Source: Gammaproteobacteria bacterium
GTDB taxonomy: Bacteria > Pseudomonadota > Gammaproteobacteria > Pseudomonadales > Azotimanducaceae
Reading direction: 5' to 3'
NCBI GenBank assembly: GCA_002719135.1
Contig: PBGU01000052.1
Location: 7,294-44,988, forward strand
Length of the DNA stretch: 37,695 nucleotides
In this document: piece by piece, positions 16,532-25,493 of the stretch
How the letters are laid out: each line of letters opens with the position of its first letter
How positions within the stretch are numbered: position 1 is the stretch's first letter
The notes under the pieces: model-generated
Database searches by the model: none
What the model saw: only the letters and a program-made list of their open reading frames with translations
Told to the model about the DNA's origin: nothing
Translations under genes and position numbers: made by a program

Positions 16532-17538
16532 AAACAAGGACGTTGGGGACATCGGGAGTTGCAGTTACGGCACTTGGTTTTGGTGGAGCAACGTTGGGGG
16601 GTGTGGGCGATCGCGTATCGGAGACTGAAGCGCATGATGTCGTTCGTTCAGCGTTCGCGGGCGGCATTCGGTATTTTGATACCGCGCCTTTGTATGGTCA
16701 CGGTCTATCCGAAAAACGCTTGGGTCGGGCACTGTCTTCGTTGCCGAGAGACGATTTCGTGTTGTCGAGTAAGGTCGGCCGATTGCTGGTTTCTCAGGAC
16801 GAAGGAGAACGTTACGAGGGTATGCGTGACACGGAGCCGTTTGCCATTCGTTACGATTATTCCTACGACGCGGTTAGGCGATCGGTCGAAACTAGCCTTG
16901 AGCGACTTGGTTTGGATCGCATCGATGTGCTTCTCTGTCACGACATCGATGTGTGGACGCATGGGGATGAACAACCGGGTATCTTCGACGTTGCCATCAA
17001 CGGGGCACTGCCCGCGCTACAGGACTTACGTGAGCAGGGTGTGGTCCGAGCGATTGGGCTCGGCGTGAATGAATGGGAAGTATGCGTCCGCGTATTGGAC
17101 ACGATCGACGTAGACTGCTTTTTATTGGCGGGTCGGTTTACGCTGCTTGAGCAGACACCGCTCGACGAAATGCTACCCCGATGCATCGCCGATGACGTGT
17201 CCGTGATCATTGGTGGACCGTACAACTCGGGTCTGTTAGCGAATACGGAGCGACGTAGGGCGACCTATGACTACAAGCCCGCTCCTGACCATCTCTGGGA
17301 GAAAGCCCAGAGGATTCGGGAGGTTTGTGTGAGCCACGGCGTTGATATGCGAGCCGCGGCTTTGCAGTACCCGCTGCGCCATCCCGCGGTTGCTGCAGTG
17401 ATTCCCGGAATGTGGTCGAAGGAGGAAGTGCAGACCAACTTGGGATTGATGGGGGTCGACATCCCCCCCGCGCTTTGGAACGAGCTCGACGGTGCTGGAC
17501 TTGTTCGCGGTTGGATCGATGGCGAAGAATCAATATAA
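16501..17538 (+). CDS. Aldo/keto reductase
   Basis: A 345-residue (beta/alpha)8 NADP-dependent oxidoreductase. The catalytic tetrad is visible as D60 and Y65 in FDTAPLYG, K91 in LSSKVG and H147 in LLCHDID. The opening RTLGTSGV-x-VTALGFGGA and the central YSYDAVRRSVETSLERLGLDRID segment resemble the L-fucose dehydrogenase/D-threo-aldose 1-dehydrogenase/pyridoxal 4-dehydrogenase branch, which oxidises sugars or pyridoxal to lactones. The substrate is not certain. ATG 16501 follows AGGGTGG and overlaps the preceding gene; GTG 16522 with an upstream AGGG is a plausible alternative start. The overlap implies cotranscription with the NTF2-like gene. Confidence 0.9.
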   Translation: MENQGNDVGVETRTLGTSGVAVTALGFGGATLGGVGDRVSETEAHDVVRSAFAGGIRYFDTAPLYGHGLSEKRLGRALSSLPRDDFVLSSKVGRLLVSQDEGERYEGMRDTEPFAIRYDYSYDAVRRSVETSLERLGLDRIDVLLCHDIDVWTHGDEQPGIFDVAINGALPALQDLREQGVVRAIGLGVNEWEVCVRVLDTIDVDCFLLAGRFTLLEQTPLDEMLPRCIADDVSVIIGGPYNSGLLANTERRRATYDYKPAPDHLWEKAQRIREVCVSHGVDMRAAALQYPLRHPAVAAVIPGMWSKEEVQTNLGLMGVDIPPALWNELDGAGLVRGWIDGEESI

Positions 17539-17613
17539 CGTTTTTAGTTGTGCATCTAGCACCATGAGCCGTGCACGCAATCGTAGTCTTGGCGAACGCG
17601 TAGATTGAGTGCT

Positions 17614-18246
17614 ATGCACACTCGTGTCTGGGATCTTCCATTGCGTATCTGGCATTGGCTTTTTGCAATGGGCGTTGGTACGTGTCTGGTTACTGGTCTT
17701 TCCGGCGATATCGGATGGATGCAATGGCACCAACGCTCAGGGCTCATGATTATTGGATTGGTGGTATTTCGCGTCGGTTGGGGAATTTGGGGAGGACGCT
17801 ATGCGCGCTTTCGGCACTATCGGGTTTCGACTACCGCGATACGAGACCATTTTCTTCGACGGCTTGATCCACAGGTCCACACACCACCGGGTGTTGCGTT
17901 AGCTGTCGTGTTGTTTTCCCTGGTGATTCTGCAAGCGAGCGCCGGTTTGTTTGCAACAGACGATATATTTAATGAGGGTCCGTTGAGGCGCTACGTTACC
18001 GACGCATTTGCAGGAACCGCAACGTGGCTACATCACCGGGTTCACTGGATTATCTCCGGGTTTATCGTTACCCACCTAAGCGCCCAACTGGTCTACGGGT
18101 TATGGTTTAGAGATTCGCTGTGGCTATCCATGGTCACAGGCTATAAATCCGTCGATGCGCTGCCTATCCACGACGACTTTCGCCGGGCCGCGCTAACCGC
18201 GATTGTCTCGATTCTAGTTGTTTCGGTGCTGGTCGCCGCGGGTTAG
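17614..18246 (+). CDS. Cytochrome b561-type (di-haem) membrane protein
   Basis: A 210-residue membrane cytochrome b of the Ni-Fe-hydrogenase/b561 type. It opens with VWDLPLRIWHW, the hallmark of this family; His14 and further helix histidines (in MQWHQR, LHHRVHW and IVTHLSAQ) are candidate haem ligands. About four to five transmembrane helices are evident. It would pass electrons between quinone and a periplasmic partner. ATG 17614 is used; an in-frame TTG at 17605 is possible and neither has a clear ribosome-binding site. It abuts, tail to tail with no spacer, the cytochrome c' gene on the other strand, a likely redox partner since the two families are commonly neighbours. Confidence 0.88.
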   Translation: MHTRVWDLPLRIWHWLFAMGVGTCLVTGLSGDIGWMQWHQRSGLMIIGLVVFRVGWGIWGGRYARFRHYRVSTTAIRDHFLRRLDPQVHTPPGVALAVVLFSLVILQASAGLFATDDIFNEGPLRRYVTDAFAGTATWLHHRVHWIISGFIVTHLSAQLVYGLWFRDSLWLSMVTGYKSVDALPIHDDFRRAALTAIVSILVVSVLVAAG

Positions 18247-18684
18247 CTACTCTTCGCGGTAGTTGTCGTGACAACCCTTGCAAGCTTGTCCCAACCCGCC
18301 AATCGCGCTACCGATCGACTCAGGATCGCCGCTTTCCGCGGCATCTTTGAAAGCCTCGGCGGCGGAATGAAAAGCGTCCAGCCGTTTAGCAAAATCTTCA
18401 GGCTGTTCCCAGATAGCCGGTAACGCCTCCCTACCCTGTGAACCCTCCGGAAAGAGGTCCGGTGCGACGCGTGCCATGTCAGCAATGGCGTTTGCATGAA
18501 TAGATAGGTGCCCACTGTGCGGTACTTCCTGGCGCAGAATCTTGACGATGGCTTGCATGTGTCCACCAATTGCTTCCATTGAGTAGTGCCGATAATCGAC
18601 ATCGGCTTCCGATCCTAGAGCGCTTGTACCCGTCAATATGGCCAGCCCCAGTAACGTTGCGCCCTTTGAACTAAATCGACTCAT
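18247..18684 (-). CDS. Cytochrome c' (class II cytochrome c)
   Basis: A 145-residue exported haem protein. The signal peptide is clear (MSRF-x-SSKGATLLGLAILTGTSALG, cleavage near residue 24). The mature part is helical with the haem motif C135-K-G-C138-H139 followed by D-N-Y-R at the very C-terminus, the diagnostic position for class II cytochromes c, which form four-helix bundles. These periplasmic proteins bind NO or carry electrons. The open frame extends upstream to 18882, but ATG 18684 is chosen because it places the signal peptide at the N-terminus. It converges exactly on the cytochrome b561 gene. Confidence 0.92.
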   Translation of the reverse strand: MSRFSSKGATLLGLAILTGTSALGSEADVDYRHYSMEAIGGHMQAIVKILRQEVPHSGHLSIHANAIADMARVAPDLFPEGSQGREALPAIWEQPEDFAKRLDAFHSAAEAFKDAAESGDPESIGSAIGGLGQACKGCHDNYREE

Positions 18685-18842
18685 GCCTGCTTCACCCCGC
18701 ACTTTGCGTGTCGTGATTGTATAGCGTAGATCGGGGATCGGGTAATTCGGTTTACGCTCTTGTGGTGCGTTATCTGGTTTCGTGGATGATCTAAGAAGCG
18801 CGTTTCCGGGGCCTAATTCGCACGTCGTGGTACCTTGGGACG

Positions 18843-20228
18843 ATGACCGAAGTGCCTGTATCCACCCCTCCGACGGGACCATCGAGCGGCCCTCGATTTA
18901 TTGAAGGCCCCCTTTCGGGTCATTTGTTGCGCCTGTCCGGTTTCATGACGATGGGTTTTCTTGCGATGACCGTCACCATGCTTGTAGAAGCCGTGTTCTT
19001 GGGTCTCGTTAGCAAAGAGGCGCTCGCGGCGATCACCTTCGTTTTTCCGGTCATGATGGGCCTGTCCGCCCTTACTCGAGGCATTGGAACAGGAGCGAGC
19101 GTGGTCCTCGCCCGCGCAATGGGAGCTGGTGAGCGCGGTCGGGCAATGCTTTTTGCCACCCACGGACTTTCGCTCGTCTTCGTGTTTACCGTGGTGGTGT
19201 CGGCCTTGCTGTACGGAAATACGTCCGCCGTATTCAACGTTATTGGAGCTGAGGGTGACGTTCTCGATGAAGTGGTTTCGTACGTAAGGATTTGGTGCAT
19301 CGGCTTCCCGGCATTCGGTTTAGCAACGAGTGGGATGTTAATCATGCGGGCGTTCGGCGATGCATCGTTCCCTGGTTGGGTGATGACGCTCGGCGCGTTG
19401 TTGCAGATGGCGATAGGGCCATTTCTGATATTCGGGTGGATTGGCCTACCGGCCATGGGTATAGAAGGCGCGGGATGGGCCTTTGTAATTGCCAGAACAT
19501 TTTCTTTTGTTCTGAGTGCGTATTGGTTTTTCGTTCGCGAACGGGTCATGCGCTTCGATCTCTCCACCTGGGCTGCATCGAGTCGCGAAATCTTGCACGT
19601 GGGCATCCCGGCGAGTCTGGCCAACCTCGTTCAACCGGTATCCACCGCGGTGACAACGTATCTGCTTGCAGCATTTGGGGTTGGGATTGTCGCGGGGTTT
19701 GGTGTTGCTTCCCGCATCGAATCGGTAATTTTTATGACGATTATTGGCGTGACGTCGAGTGCTGCGCCACTCGTGGGACAGAATTGGGGCGCGAAGCGCC
19801 ATCAACGCGTGGTTGATACGCTAAATCTCTGTGTTCGGTACAGTTTCGTCATCAGTTGCACCGCGGCCGTGATCATGTGGTTCGGTGCCGAATATTTTGT
19901 TGCGCTGATCAATGAAGATCTGGCGCTTAGAGAGACGGCGACGACGTATCTTTATATCGTCCCAATCGCGCTTGGATTCATGGGCATGGCCAATCTCGCG
20001 ATAACAACCTTCAATGCATTGTCCAAACCAGGGCCGGCGTTAGTTTTGTCGGTCGGGCAGACGTTGTTTTATCTCGCGATTGCTATGCTCGTGCGCGACT
20101 TATACGGGTACGTTGGTATATTCCTTGCCCTTGGTCTGGCTAGCGTTACGGCGGGTCCCATCGGCTGGTTTTGGATTCATCGGGTCCTGCGAAAATCGCG
20201 CGGTATTGATGATCGTTCGCAACCCTAG
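18843..20228 (+). CDS. MATE family multidrug/toxin efflux transporter
   Basis: A 461-residue inner-membrane transporter with about twelve hydrophobic helices arranged as two six-helix halves. The N-terminus (G-P-L-S-G-H-L-L-R-L-S near 23) and an AITFVFPVMMGLSAL segment, then GTGASVVLARAMGAG near 85, are standard for MATE proteins; the second half repeats this with GIVAGFGVASRIE and GQNWGAKRHQR. It should export organic cations, drugs or metabolites by Na+ or H+ antiport; the substrate is unknown. It is divergent from cytochrome c' (158 bases between starts) and convergent with the next enoyl-CoA hydratase. Confidence 0.93.
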   Translation: MTEVPVSTPPTGPSSGPRFIEGPLSGHLLRLSGFMTMGFLAMTVTMLVEAVFLGLVSKEALAAITFVFPVMMGLSALTRGIGTGASVVLARAMGAGERGRAMLFATHGLSLVFVFTVVVSALLYGNTSAVFNVIGAEGDVLDEVVSYVRIWCIGFPAFGLATSGMLIMRAFGDASFPGWVMTLGALLQMAIGPFLIFGWIGLPAMGIEGAGWAFVIARTFSFVLSAYWFFVRERVMRFDLSTWAASSREILHVGIPASLANLVQPVSTAVTTYLLAAFGVGIVAGFGVASRIESVIFMTIIGVTSSAAPLVGQNWGAKRHQRVVDTLNLCVRYSFVISCTAAVIMWFGAEYFVALINEDLALRETATTYLYIVPIALGFMGMANLAITTFNALSKPGPALVLSVGQTLFYLAIAMLVRDLYGYVGIFLALGLASVTAGPIGWFWIHRVLRKSRGIDDRSQP

Positions 20229-20261
20229 GGGCCTACTAAATATTGTGTCAATGCCTGACCT

Positions 20262-21053
20262 TTACGTGCCCGTATATTCCGGATTCCGTTTTTCTCGGAA
20301 CGCGGCAATGGATTCTTGTCGGTCATTGGTCGCCCGATTCCCGTAAGCAAGGCTAGTCAGCTCGAAGCGCACGGCATCGTCAAGTTCGGCTTCGACGTTG
20401 TGTTGCAGTACACGCTTAGACATCCGTAATGCTAGAGGGGGCCACTGCGTCATTTGGTTAGCGGCTTCAAGTGCTGTATCCATCAGGTCGTCGTGGTCTA
20501 CGAAGCGATCAAGCAACCCGAGGCGATAGGCTTCTTCGCCGTCGACGGCCCGGCTCGTGTAAATCAAATCTGCGGCTCGTGAGTAGCCGACAATACGAGG
20601 AAGAAAGAAACTCATTCCCGAATCTGGGGAAAGATTCCGTTCGATAAAGACTGTTTTGAAGCGGCTTTTCTCTGATCCCACACGCATATCGCACGCCAAC
20701 GCCAAACTCATCCCGGCCCCCGCGGCAACGCCGTTGACAGCGGCGATTACGGGTTTGTTGAGTCCATACATTGCCTTTGCTTGGCGGCCGACCCAACCGA
20801 GATCGTCGAGGTGATCATTTTGCGTCGGTGTTTTTTGTGCTCCTCGTCCTGTCAGATCGGCTCCAGAGCAGAACCCGCGCCCCGCCCCGGTGACAACGGC
20901 GACCCGAATGTTGTCGTCGTTACGGATTTCAGTAATGGCTTCATGGAGCGCGGTCTGTAAATCGCTCGAAAGTGCGTTTAATTTTTCGGGGCGATCCAAA
21001 GTCACGATGGCGATGTGATCTTGCTTGTCTAACTGCAAAGGGTGCTCGGACAT
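20262..21053 (-). CDS. Enoyl-CoA hydratase/isomerase family protein (copy 1)
   Basis: A 263-residue crotonase-fold enzyme. The CoA-binding and oxyanion-hole segments are GAGRGFCSGADL near 63 and NGVAAGAGMSLALACDM near 106. The following region reads ERNLSPDSG-x-SFFLPRIVG, so the position of the second crotonase glutamate is an Asp; many members of this kind act as isomerases or on unusual acyl-CoAs rather than as simple hydratases. The C-terminus AFREKRNPEYTGT is standard. The start at ATG 21053 is fixed by AGGAG 9 bases upstream; an upstream GTG at 21071 would swallow that site. It is divergent from the acyl-CoA dehydrogenase at 21165, probably sharing one control region. Confidence 0.92.
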   Translation of the reverse strand: MSEHPLQLDKQDHIAIVTLDRPEKLNALSSDLQTALHEAITEIRNDDNIRVAVVTGAGRGFCSGADLTGRGAQKTPTQNDHLDDLGWVGRQAKAMYGLNKPVIAAVNGVAAGAGMSLALACDMRVGSEKSRFKTVFIERNLSPDSGMSFFLPRIVGYSRAADLIYTSRAVDGEEAYRLGLLDRFVDHDDLMDTALEAANQMTQWPPLALRMSKRVLQHNVEAELDDAVRFELTSLAYGNRATNDRQESIAAFREKRNPEYTGT

Positions 21054-21164
21054 AGTGTTCTCCTGCGACACGCGTTGATTCTAACCATAACCGGACAACG
21101 ACAATGGTTTAGCATGCGCTGGCTCTAACGTTATGCTTTGGTGGACACCACAAGGGGAAGATTC

Positions 21165-22391
21165 ATGGCGATTGATTTCACGTTTCCAGAGGAGGTCGAA
21201 GACGCGCGTTTGCTGGTGAAAAAGTTCATGCAGGAAACTGTCCAACCGAAGATGACGGAACTGCGTGACAGCAAAGCGTCCGGTGATACATGGCGGATCG
21301 CGATAAAAGAGCTGCGCGACACGGCGCGCCAGCTGGGGCTTTGGAACCCACATATGCCCGAAGAGTGGGGGGGCATGGGATTGGGTATCACCGCCGTGGC
21401 CGCGATGTCGGCCGAAGCGGTCAAAACACCGTACGGACCGTACCTTATTAATTGCCAAGCGCCCGATGAAGGCAACATGCATACCATGCTGCACTTCGCT
21501 ACCGAGGAGCAGAAAGAAAAGTGGCTGCGCCCTCTCTGTGAAGGTACCGCCCGATCGTGTTTTTCGATGACGGAACCGGAGGTAGCTGGTTCCGATCCTA
21601 CCCAAATTCAAACCTCTGCCGTGAAGCAGGGTGATGAATGGGTCATCAATGGCCACAAATGGTTCACGTCCGGAGCTCGTGGCGCGGATTTCGCGATCGT
21701 TATCGCGAAAACGGACCCAGATGCTGAGATCGCCCAAGCAAGAAACAGTGCGTTCATCGTGCCAACCAATACACCAGGGTTTGAAATCGTCCGGGACGTA
21801 GAAACAATGGGCGGTGGCGGCGGCCATCCCGAATTACGTTACAACGACGTTCGTGTCCCACAAGAAAATATGTTGGGTGAGCAAGGCGGCGGGCATAAAC
21901 TTGGTCAAGTTCGTCTAGGTCCAGCGCGACTAGCGCACTGCATGCGGTGGATTGGGCAGATCGAACAAGCGCTTGAAATGCTCGTGGATCGTGCTCAGAA
22001 GCGATACTCACACGGATCCGTTCTCTCAGAAAAGCAAGGGATTCAGTGGATGATGGCTGAGAGTGCGTTGGAGCTTTATTCGTCAAAGCTAATGGTGCTG
22101 CATGCCGCCTATAAAATCGAAAACGAGATGGATTTTCGCGCGGAAGTATCGATGGCGAAGCACCATGTCGCTAACACTTTGTGGAAGACGGTCGATCGAG
22201 CCTTGCAGGTTCATGGAGCTCTTGGATATTCCAACGATTCGCCGTTAGCGAATATGCTTATCAACGCCCGCTGGGCCCGCATCGCGGATGGTTCGGACGA
22301 AGTGCATTTGATGCGTATTGCTGACATGGTGATTCGTTCATACAACGAAACGGGGTCGGTTAATCACGCGGTGGGGGATTTACCTTTATAA
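21165..22391 (+). CDS. Acyl-CoA dehydrogenase family protein (ACAD10/11-like)
   Basis: A 408-residue FAD enzyme that introduces the alpha,beta double bond into an acyl-CoA. Visible features are MTEPEVAGSD near 133 (FAD/substrate contact), W-V-I-NGHKWFTSGA near 157, a central RLGPARLAHCMRWIG helix and the C-terminal block QVHGALGYSND-x-PL followed by R-I-A-D-GSDEVH near 383-388. The D-G-x-DEVH ending is typical of the ACAD10/11-related branch, which prefers longer, branched or 4-hydroxy acyl chains. ATG 21165 follows AGGGGAA. Downstream, 92 bases away, is a second enoyl-CoA hydratase, so the pair likely carries out consecutive beta-oxidation steps. Confidence 0.93.
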   Translation: MAIDFTFPEEVEDARLLVKKFMQETVQPKMTELRDSKASGDTWRIAIKELRDTARQLGLWNPHMPEEWGGMGLGITAVAAMSAEAVKTPYGPYLINCQAPDEGNMHTMLHFATEEQKEKWLRPLCEGTARSCFSMTEPEVAGSDPTQIQTSAVKQGDEWVINGHKWFTSGARGADFAIVIAKTDPDAEIAQARNSAFIVPTNTPGFEIVRDVETMGGGGGHPELRYNDVRVPQENMLGEQGGGHKLGQVRLGPARLAHCMRWIGQIEQALEMLVDRAQKRYSHGSVLSEKQGIQWMMAESALELYSSKLMVLHAAYKIENEMDFRAEVSMAKHHVANTLWKTVDRALQVHGALGYSNDSPLANMLINARWARIADGSDEVHLMRIADMVIRSYNETGSVNHAVGDLPL

Positions 22392-22483
22392 CGGCGGCGG
22401 TTTTGATAGAGGGTGTCGAGGTCCCAAAACTTGCGATTAGTTTTTGGTGGGAATAACGGTGTTGCTATTGAAGGAGACGGACA

Positions 22484-23236
22484 ATGCTTGAAACGAACGA
22501 TCAGAATCGTGTTCGCACGCTCACGTTGAATCGGCCGGAGGCCCTTAACGCGTTCAACAATCCGCAGTTCGACGAAGTCGCGGAAGCTTTTCTGTCTGCT
22601 CGCGAAGATGATGACGTCAGAGTTGTCGTTCTAACAGGGGCGGGGCGAGCGTTCAGTGCAGGTGCCGATCTTTCTGAAGCGGGCCGCACCGCGAAAGTTG
22701 TGCACGGCTTCGGCGGCATGGCGCACATCATTGCGGAGTTCCCTAAGCCCTTCGTGGTTGCGGTGAATGGGCTAGGCGTTGGGGTGGGCGCAACAGTGTG
22801 TGGACTTGCGGATTTTGCATTTATGGCCGCGAGCGCGCGACTGCGATGTCCATTTTCTGAGCTCGGCTTGGTCGCCGAGGCTGGCAGCACGATGACATTT
22901 CCGGCGTTGATGGGTCGGCAAAAGGCGGCATGGATGTTGATGAGCTCGGACTGGATGAGCGCGGAACAGTGCAAAGACATGGGGCTCGTGCTCGACGTAT
23001 TTGCGGATGATGTGTTTACCGAAGAAGTTCATCAACGGGCAGCGAAACTTGCGGCGCTCCCCCCTGGACCGCTCGCCGCGGCAAAACGGTTAATCAATGG
23101 GCCTGAAATTGAGCGTCTGAAAGCGGTGATTGATGCCGAGAATGCTGAACTTGCCGAACTCAGCGGTGGACCAGCCAACTTGGAAGCGGTGACAGCGTTT
23201 CGAGAGAAAAGACCGCCCGATTTTTCAACCCTTTGA
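22484..23236 (+). CDS. Enoyl-CoA hydratase/isomerase family protein (copy 2)
   Basis: A 250-residue crotonase homologue. The oxyanion-hole loops are GAGRAFSAGADLSE near 54 and NGLGVGVGATVCGLADF near 92. The next segment, FSELGLVAEAGSTMTFPALMG (taken in two parts: FSELGLVAEAG and STMTFPALMG), carries a single catalytic Glu in the style of delta3-delta2-enoyl-CoA isomerases. The C-terminus TAFREKRPPDFSTL is typical. The ATG has GAAGGAGA 7 to 14 bases upstream. It follows the acyl-CoA dehydrogenase on the same strand and probably shares its transcript. The exact substrate is not deducible. Confidence 0.9.
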   Translation: MLETNDQNRVRTLTLNRPEALNAFNNPQFDEVAEAFLSAREDDDVRVVVLTGAGRAFSAGADLSEAGRTAKVVHGFGGMAHIIAEFPKPFVVAVNGLGVGVGATVCGLADFAFMAASARLRCPFSELGLVAEAGSTMTFPALMGRQKAAWMLMSSDWMSAEQCKDMGLVLDVFADDVFTEEVHQRAAKLAALPPGPLAAAKRLINGPEIERLKAVIDAENAELAELSGGPANLEAVTAFREKRPPDFSTL

Positions 23237-23274
23237 CCGACGTGGTGTTTGCGTTTCTCGAATTGTTTCCCGCG

Positions 23275-24243
23275 TTAGGCTGCGGGGTGCCATAGAAGTG
23301 TGCGTATTTCGCCGAATTCACGGGGCAAACGCTGCCAGACCTCGCCGCCGTCGTTGCTACGGTACATTTGACCGAGGTTCGTGCACGTAAAAAGAAGGCT
23401 TGGATTAGCGGGATGGGTGGCTACCATCCAAGGCGTGCTATTGGTTTGACCTGGTAAATTCGCATCTTCCCACGACTCTCCCCAGTCTCGACTTCGTAGC
23501 AGCCGACCTTGAGACCCCGGAGGACCATCGCCGTTGCATAGGAATACGGTACCGTCGAGATCGGCGCGCGGCTTGATCCCTCGTGTGTATTGCCACGGTG
23601 AATCAAGCTTTTTCCACTCCCAGCTGGCCCCGTCATCCAGGCTTTGGTAGAGACCGACCGCAGTGGCGGCCAAAAGTTTGCGTCTACCACCGTCGTTGAT
23701 CACGGCGATGTCATGGATATCGGGGAACTTAAAGCCGTTATCAAGCTTTTCCCAGGTATCACCGCCATCGCGGCTTCGATGGACCGCGTCGATTTCGACG
23801 CTGACCCAAATTGCATCGGTCTCGAGAGGATCAAACCGAATACGCGTGACACGCGGTTTGCCAATAAACGGGCAGCTATCAACTAAATCAACCGGAAGTT
23901 CGCGCCAGCTCTTTCCACCGTCATCGGACCGAAATAACGCGCCTGGGTTGGTACCGATGAGGATGATGTTCGAATCATGGGGAGCTTGCGCGACGGACCA
24001 AACGCAGCGTCCATTTTCATCGGCCGGCGATGGCACGTGTTCGGCCGCGCCATCTGCGGCTTGGCGCAATAGACCGCGGTCGGAACCGGCTAAAACAATG
24101 CCGGGTTCAAGATCGTGGCTACAAAGCGCCCAAATTCGGTTTTCTGCATAGATCCCCTTAAAGGCGAAATCCCAAGTCTCACCGAGGTCATCACTGCCCC
24201 ACACGCCCCAGCCCACGGTTCCAGCGTAGAGTTTTGTCTTCAT
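23275..24243 (-). CDS. Asp-box (BNR) repeat beta-propeller protein
   Basis: A 322-residue protein with at least five recognisable S/T-x-D-x-G-x-x-W Asp-box repeats: SDDLGETW (17-24), then SDDGGKSW, SRDGGDTW, SLDDGASW, SRDWGESW and SNDGGEVW. Their regular spacing of roughly 45-60 residues implies a multi-bladed propeller like sialidase, Vps10 or photosynthesis-assembly Ycf48 types. No sialidase Arg triad is evident, and there is no signal peptide, so a glycosidase role is not supported. ATG 24243 (with AGAGGA upstream) is preferred over an extended frame beginning at 24351, which would overlap the divergent amidohydrolase. Function is unknown; divergence from that gene by only 63 bases suggests joint control. 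Confidence 0.82.
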   Translation of the reverse strand: MKTKLYAGTVGWGVWGSDDLGETWDFAFKGIYAENRIWALCSHDLEPGIVLAGSDRGLLRQAADGAAEHVPSPADENGRCVWSVAQAPHDSNIILIGTNPGALFRSDDGGKSWRELPVDLVDSCPFIGKPRVTRIRFDPLETDAIWVSVEIDAVHRSRDGGDTWEKLDNGFKFPDIHDIAVINDGGRRKLLAATAVGLYQSLDDGASWEWKKLDSPWQYTRGIKPRADLDGTVFLCNGDGPPGSQGRLLRSRDWGESWEDANLPGQTNSTPWMVATHPANPSLLFTCTNLGQMYRSNDGGEVWQRLPREFGEIRTLLWHPAA

Positions 24244-24306
24244 TGATGCGTCCTCTTCCAGGTTCTTCAGGCTATAGTAACGCGGTCGCCACAATCTCAA
24301 GCAACG

Positions 24307-25488
24307 ATGACGTACGCCACGGGCCGTGAATACTACGATGCCGATAGCCACATTATGGAGCTGCCGAACTTTCTCACGGAGTTTGCGGATCCGGGCATTC
24401 GCGAAAAACTACCCGCCATCAGCTACGCCGCTTCTGCGGTATCGGAGGAAGAGGCGCTAGAACTGATGCGCCAAAACGGCCACTCCCAAGCATACAAAAA
24501 AGAACTGCTTGCGTTGGGAGACGACATGATACGAGGTCCCAAGGAGATCCAAGCGTTGGGCGCATTTGATGGCGCGGATCGAGGCGCCGCTTTGGACATA
24601 CTCGGGTTTCGAAAACAATTGGTCTTTTCGACGCTATCGGCGGCATTGCCGATGTCGACGAGAGTAAAAACGGACGGCGAGTTGCAATACGGTGCGGCGC
24701 GGGCGCATAACCGCGCCATGCAGGCGTTTTGCAGTCATGACGACCGCCTTTTGCCGGTACTCATTATCCCCCTCGACCATCCTGAAGCGGCCGTCGAAGA
24801 ACTCGATGCCTGTGTTGCGGGTGGTGTAGGGGCGGTATGGGTCCCTCACCGGCCGTGCGGAGGTCGTTCGCCGGGACATCCGGAATTGGACCCGTTCTGG
24901 ACCCGTCTGTCGGATGCCGGTATTCCTTTCGTGATTCACATCGGTGGTGTTTCGTATCAGTTGGCCCCGGCCTGGCTCAACAACGGTGGCGACAAACCCG
25001 CCGATTGGCTAGGTGGTGGCGAGAATGTTCGTGCTAAAGATATGACCGCCATTCACCATGCGGCTGAACTTTTTATCAGCGCCTTGGTGCTTGACGGCGT
25101 ATTTGAACGTTTTCCGAGGCTGCAGGGGGCGAGCGTGGAGCTGGGTGCTGGTTGGGTTCCTTCCATGTTGAGTCGTCTGGACTGGACGGTCGAGATCTGG
25201 AAGAAAACGGATAAATCGCTGCAACGTTTGACGCGCAAACCGTCGGAACAACTGGCGCAACAGTTTGGTTTTACCCCGTACGTATACGAGAACGTCGGAG
25301 AACTCATTGATCGGTCCCAACCCGAACTCTATCTATTTTCCAGCGATTACCCGCATACCGAAGGAGGTCGTGATCCGATCGGTCGGTTTCGGCGTGCCCT
25401 GGACGGATACGACGAACGCATTCAAGAGAGCTTTTACGCGGGTAACTTTAAGCGGATATTCACTGAACTGAATCTGTCAATCGCGTAG
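24307..25488 (+). CDS. Amidohydrolase family 2 metal-dependent hydrolase
   Basis: A 393-residue TIM-barrel hydrolase of the ACMSD/amidohydrolase-2 superfamily. It opens with the metal-binding segment D-A-D-S-H-I-M-E near residue 11, has VIHIGG near 216 as the next His-bearing strand, and ends with the family mark SSDYPHTEGGRDP near 343, where the Asp is the catalytic/metal ligand. Members of this subgroup decarboxylate or hydrolyse aromatic and heterocyclic acids; many uncharacterised ones sit near CoA catabolism genes, as here. The substrate is unknown. No strong ribosome-binding site precedes the ATG. It converges with the methyltransferase gene, with five bases between their ends. Confidence 0.88.
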   Translation: MTYATGREYYDADSHIMELPNFLTEFADPGIREKLPAISYAASAVSEEEALELMRQNGHSQAYKKELLALGDDMIRGPKEIQALGAFDGADRGAALDILGFRKQLVFSTLSAALPMSTRVKTDGELQYGAARAHNRAMQAFCSHDDRLLPVLIIPLDHPEAAVEELDACVAGGVGAVWVPHRPCGGRSPGHPELDPFWTRLSDAGIPFVIHIGGVSYQLAPAWLNNGGDKPADWLGGGENVRAKDMTAIHHAAELFISALVLDGVFERFPRLQGASVELGAGWVPSMLSRLDWTVEIWKKTDKSLQRLTRKPSEQLAQQFGFTPYVYENVGELIDRSQPELYLFSSDYPHTEGGRDPIGRFRRALDGYDERIQESFYAGNFKRIFTELNLSIA

Positions 25489-25493
25489 GTTGG

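Noticed and set aside
17564..17608. 14-codon ORF before the cytochrome b561 gene
   Set aside because: It is too short, with no ribosome-binding site and no recognisable pattern.
23275..24243. Sialidase/neuraminidase
   Set aside because: Only the Asp-box repeats are shared; the arginine triad, catalytic Tyr and a signal peptide are not seen.
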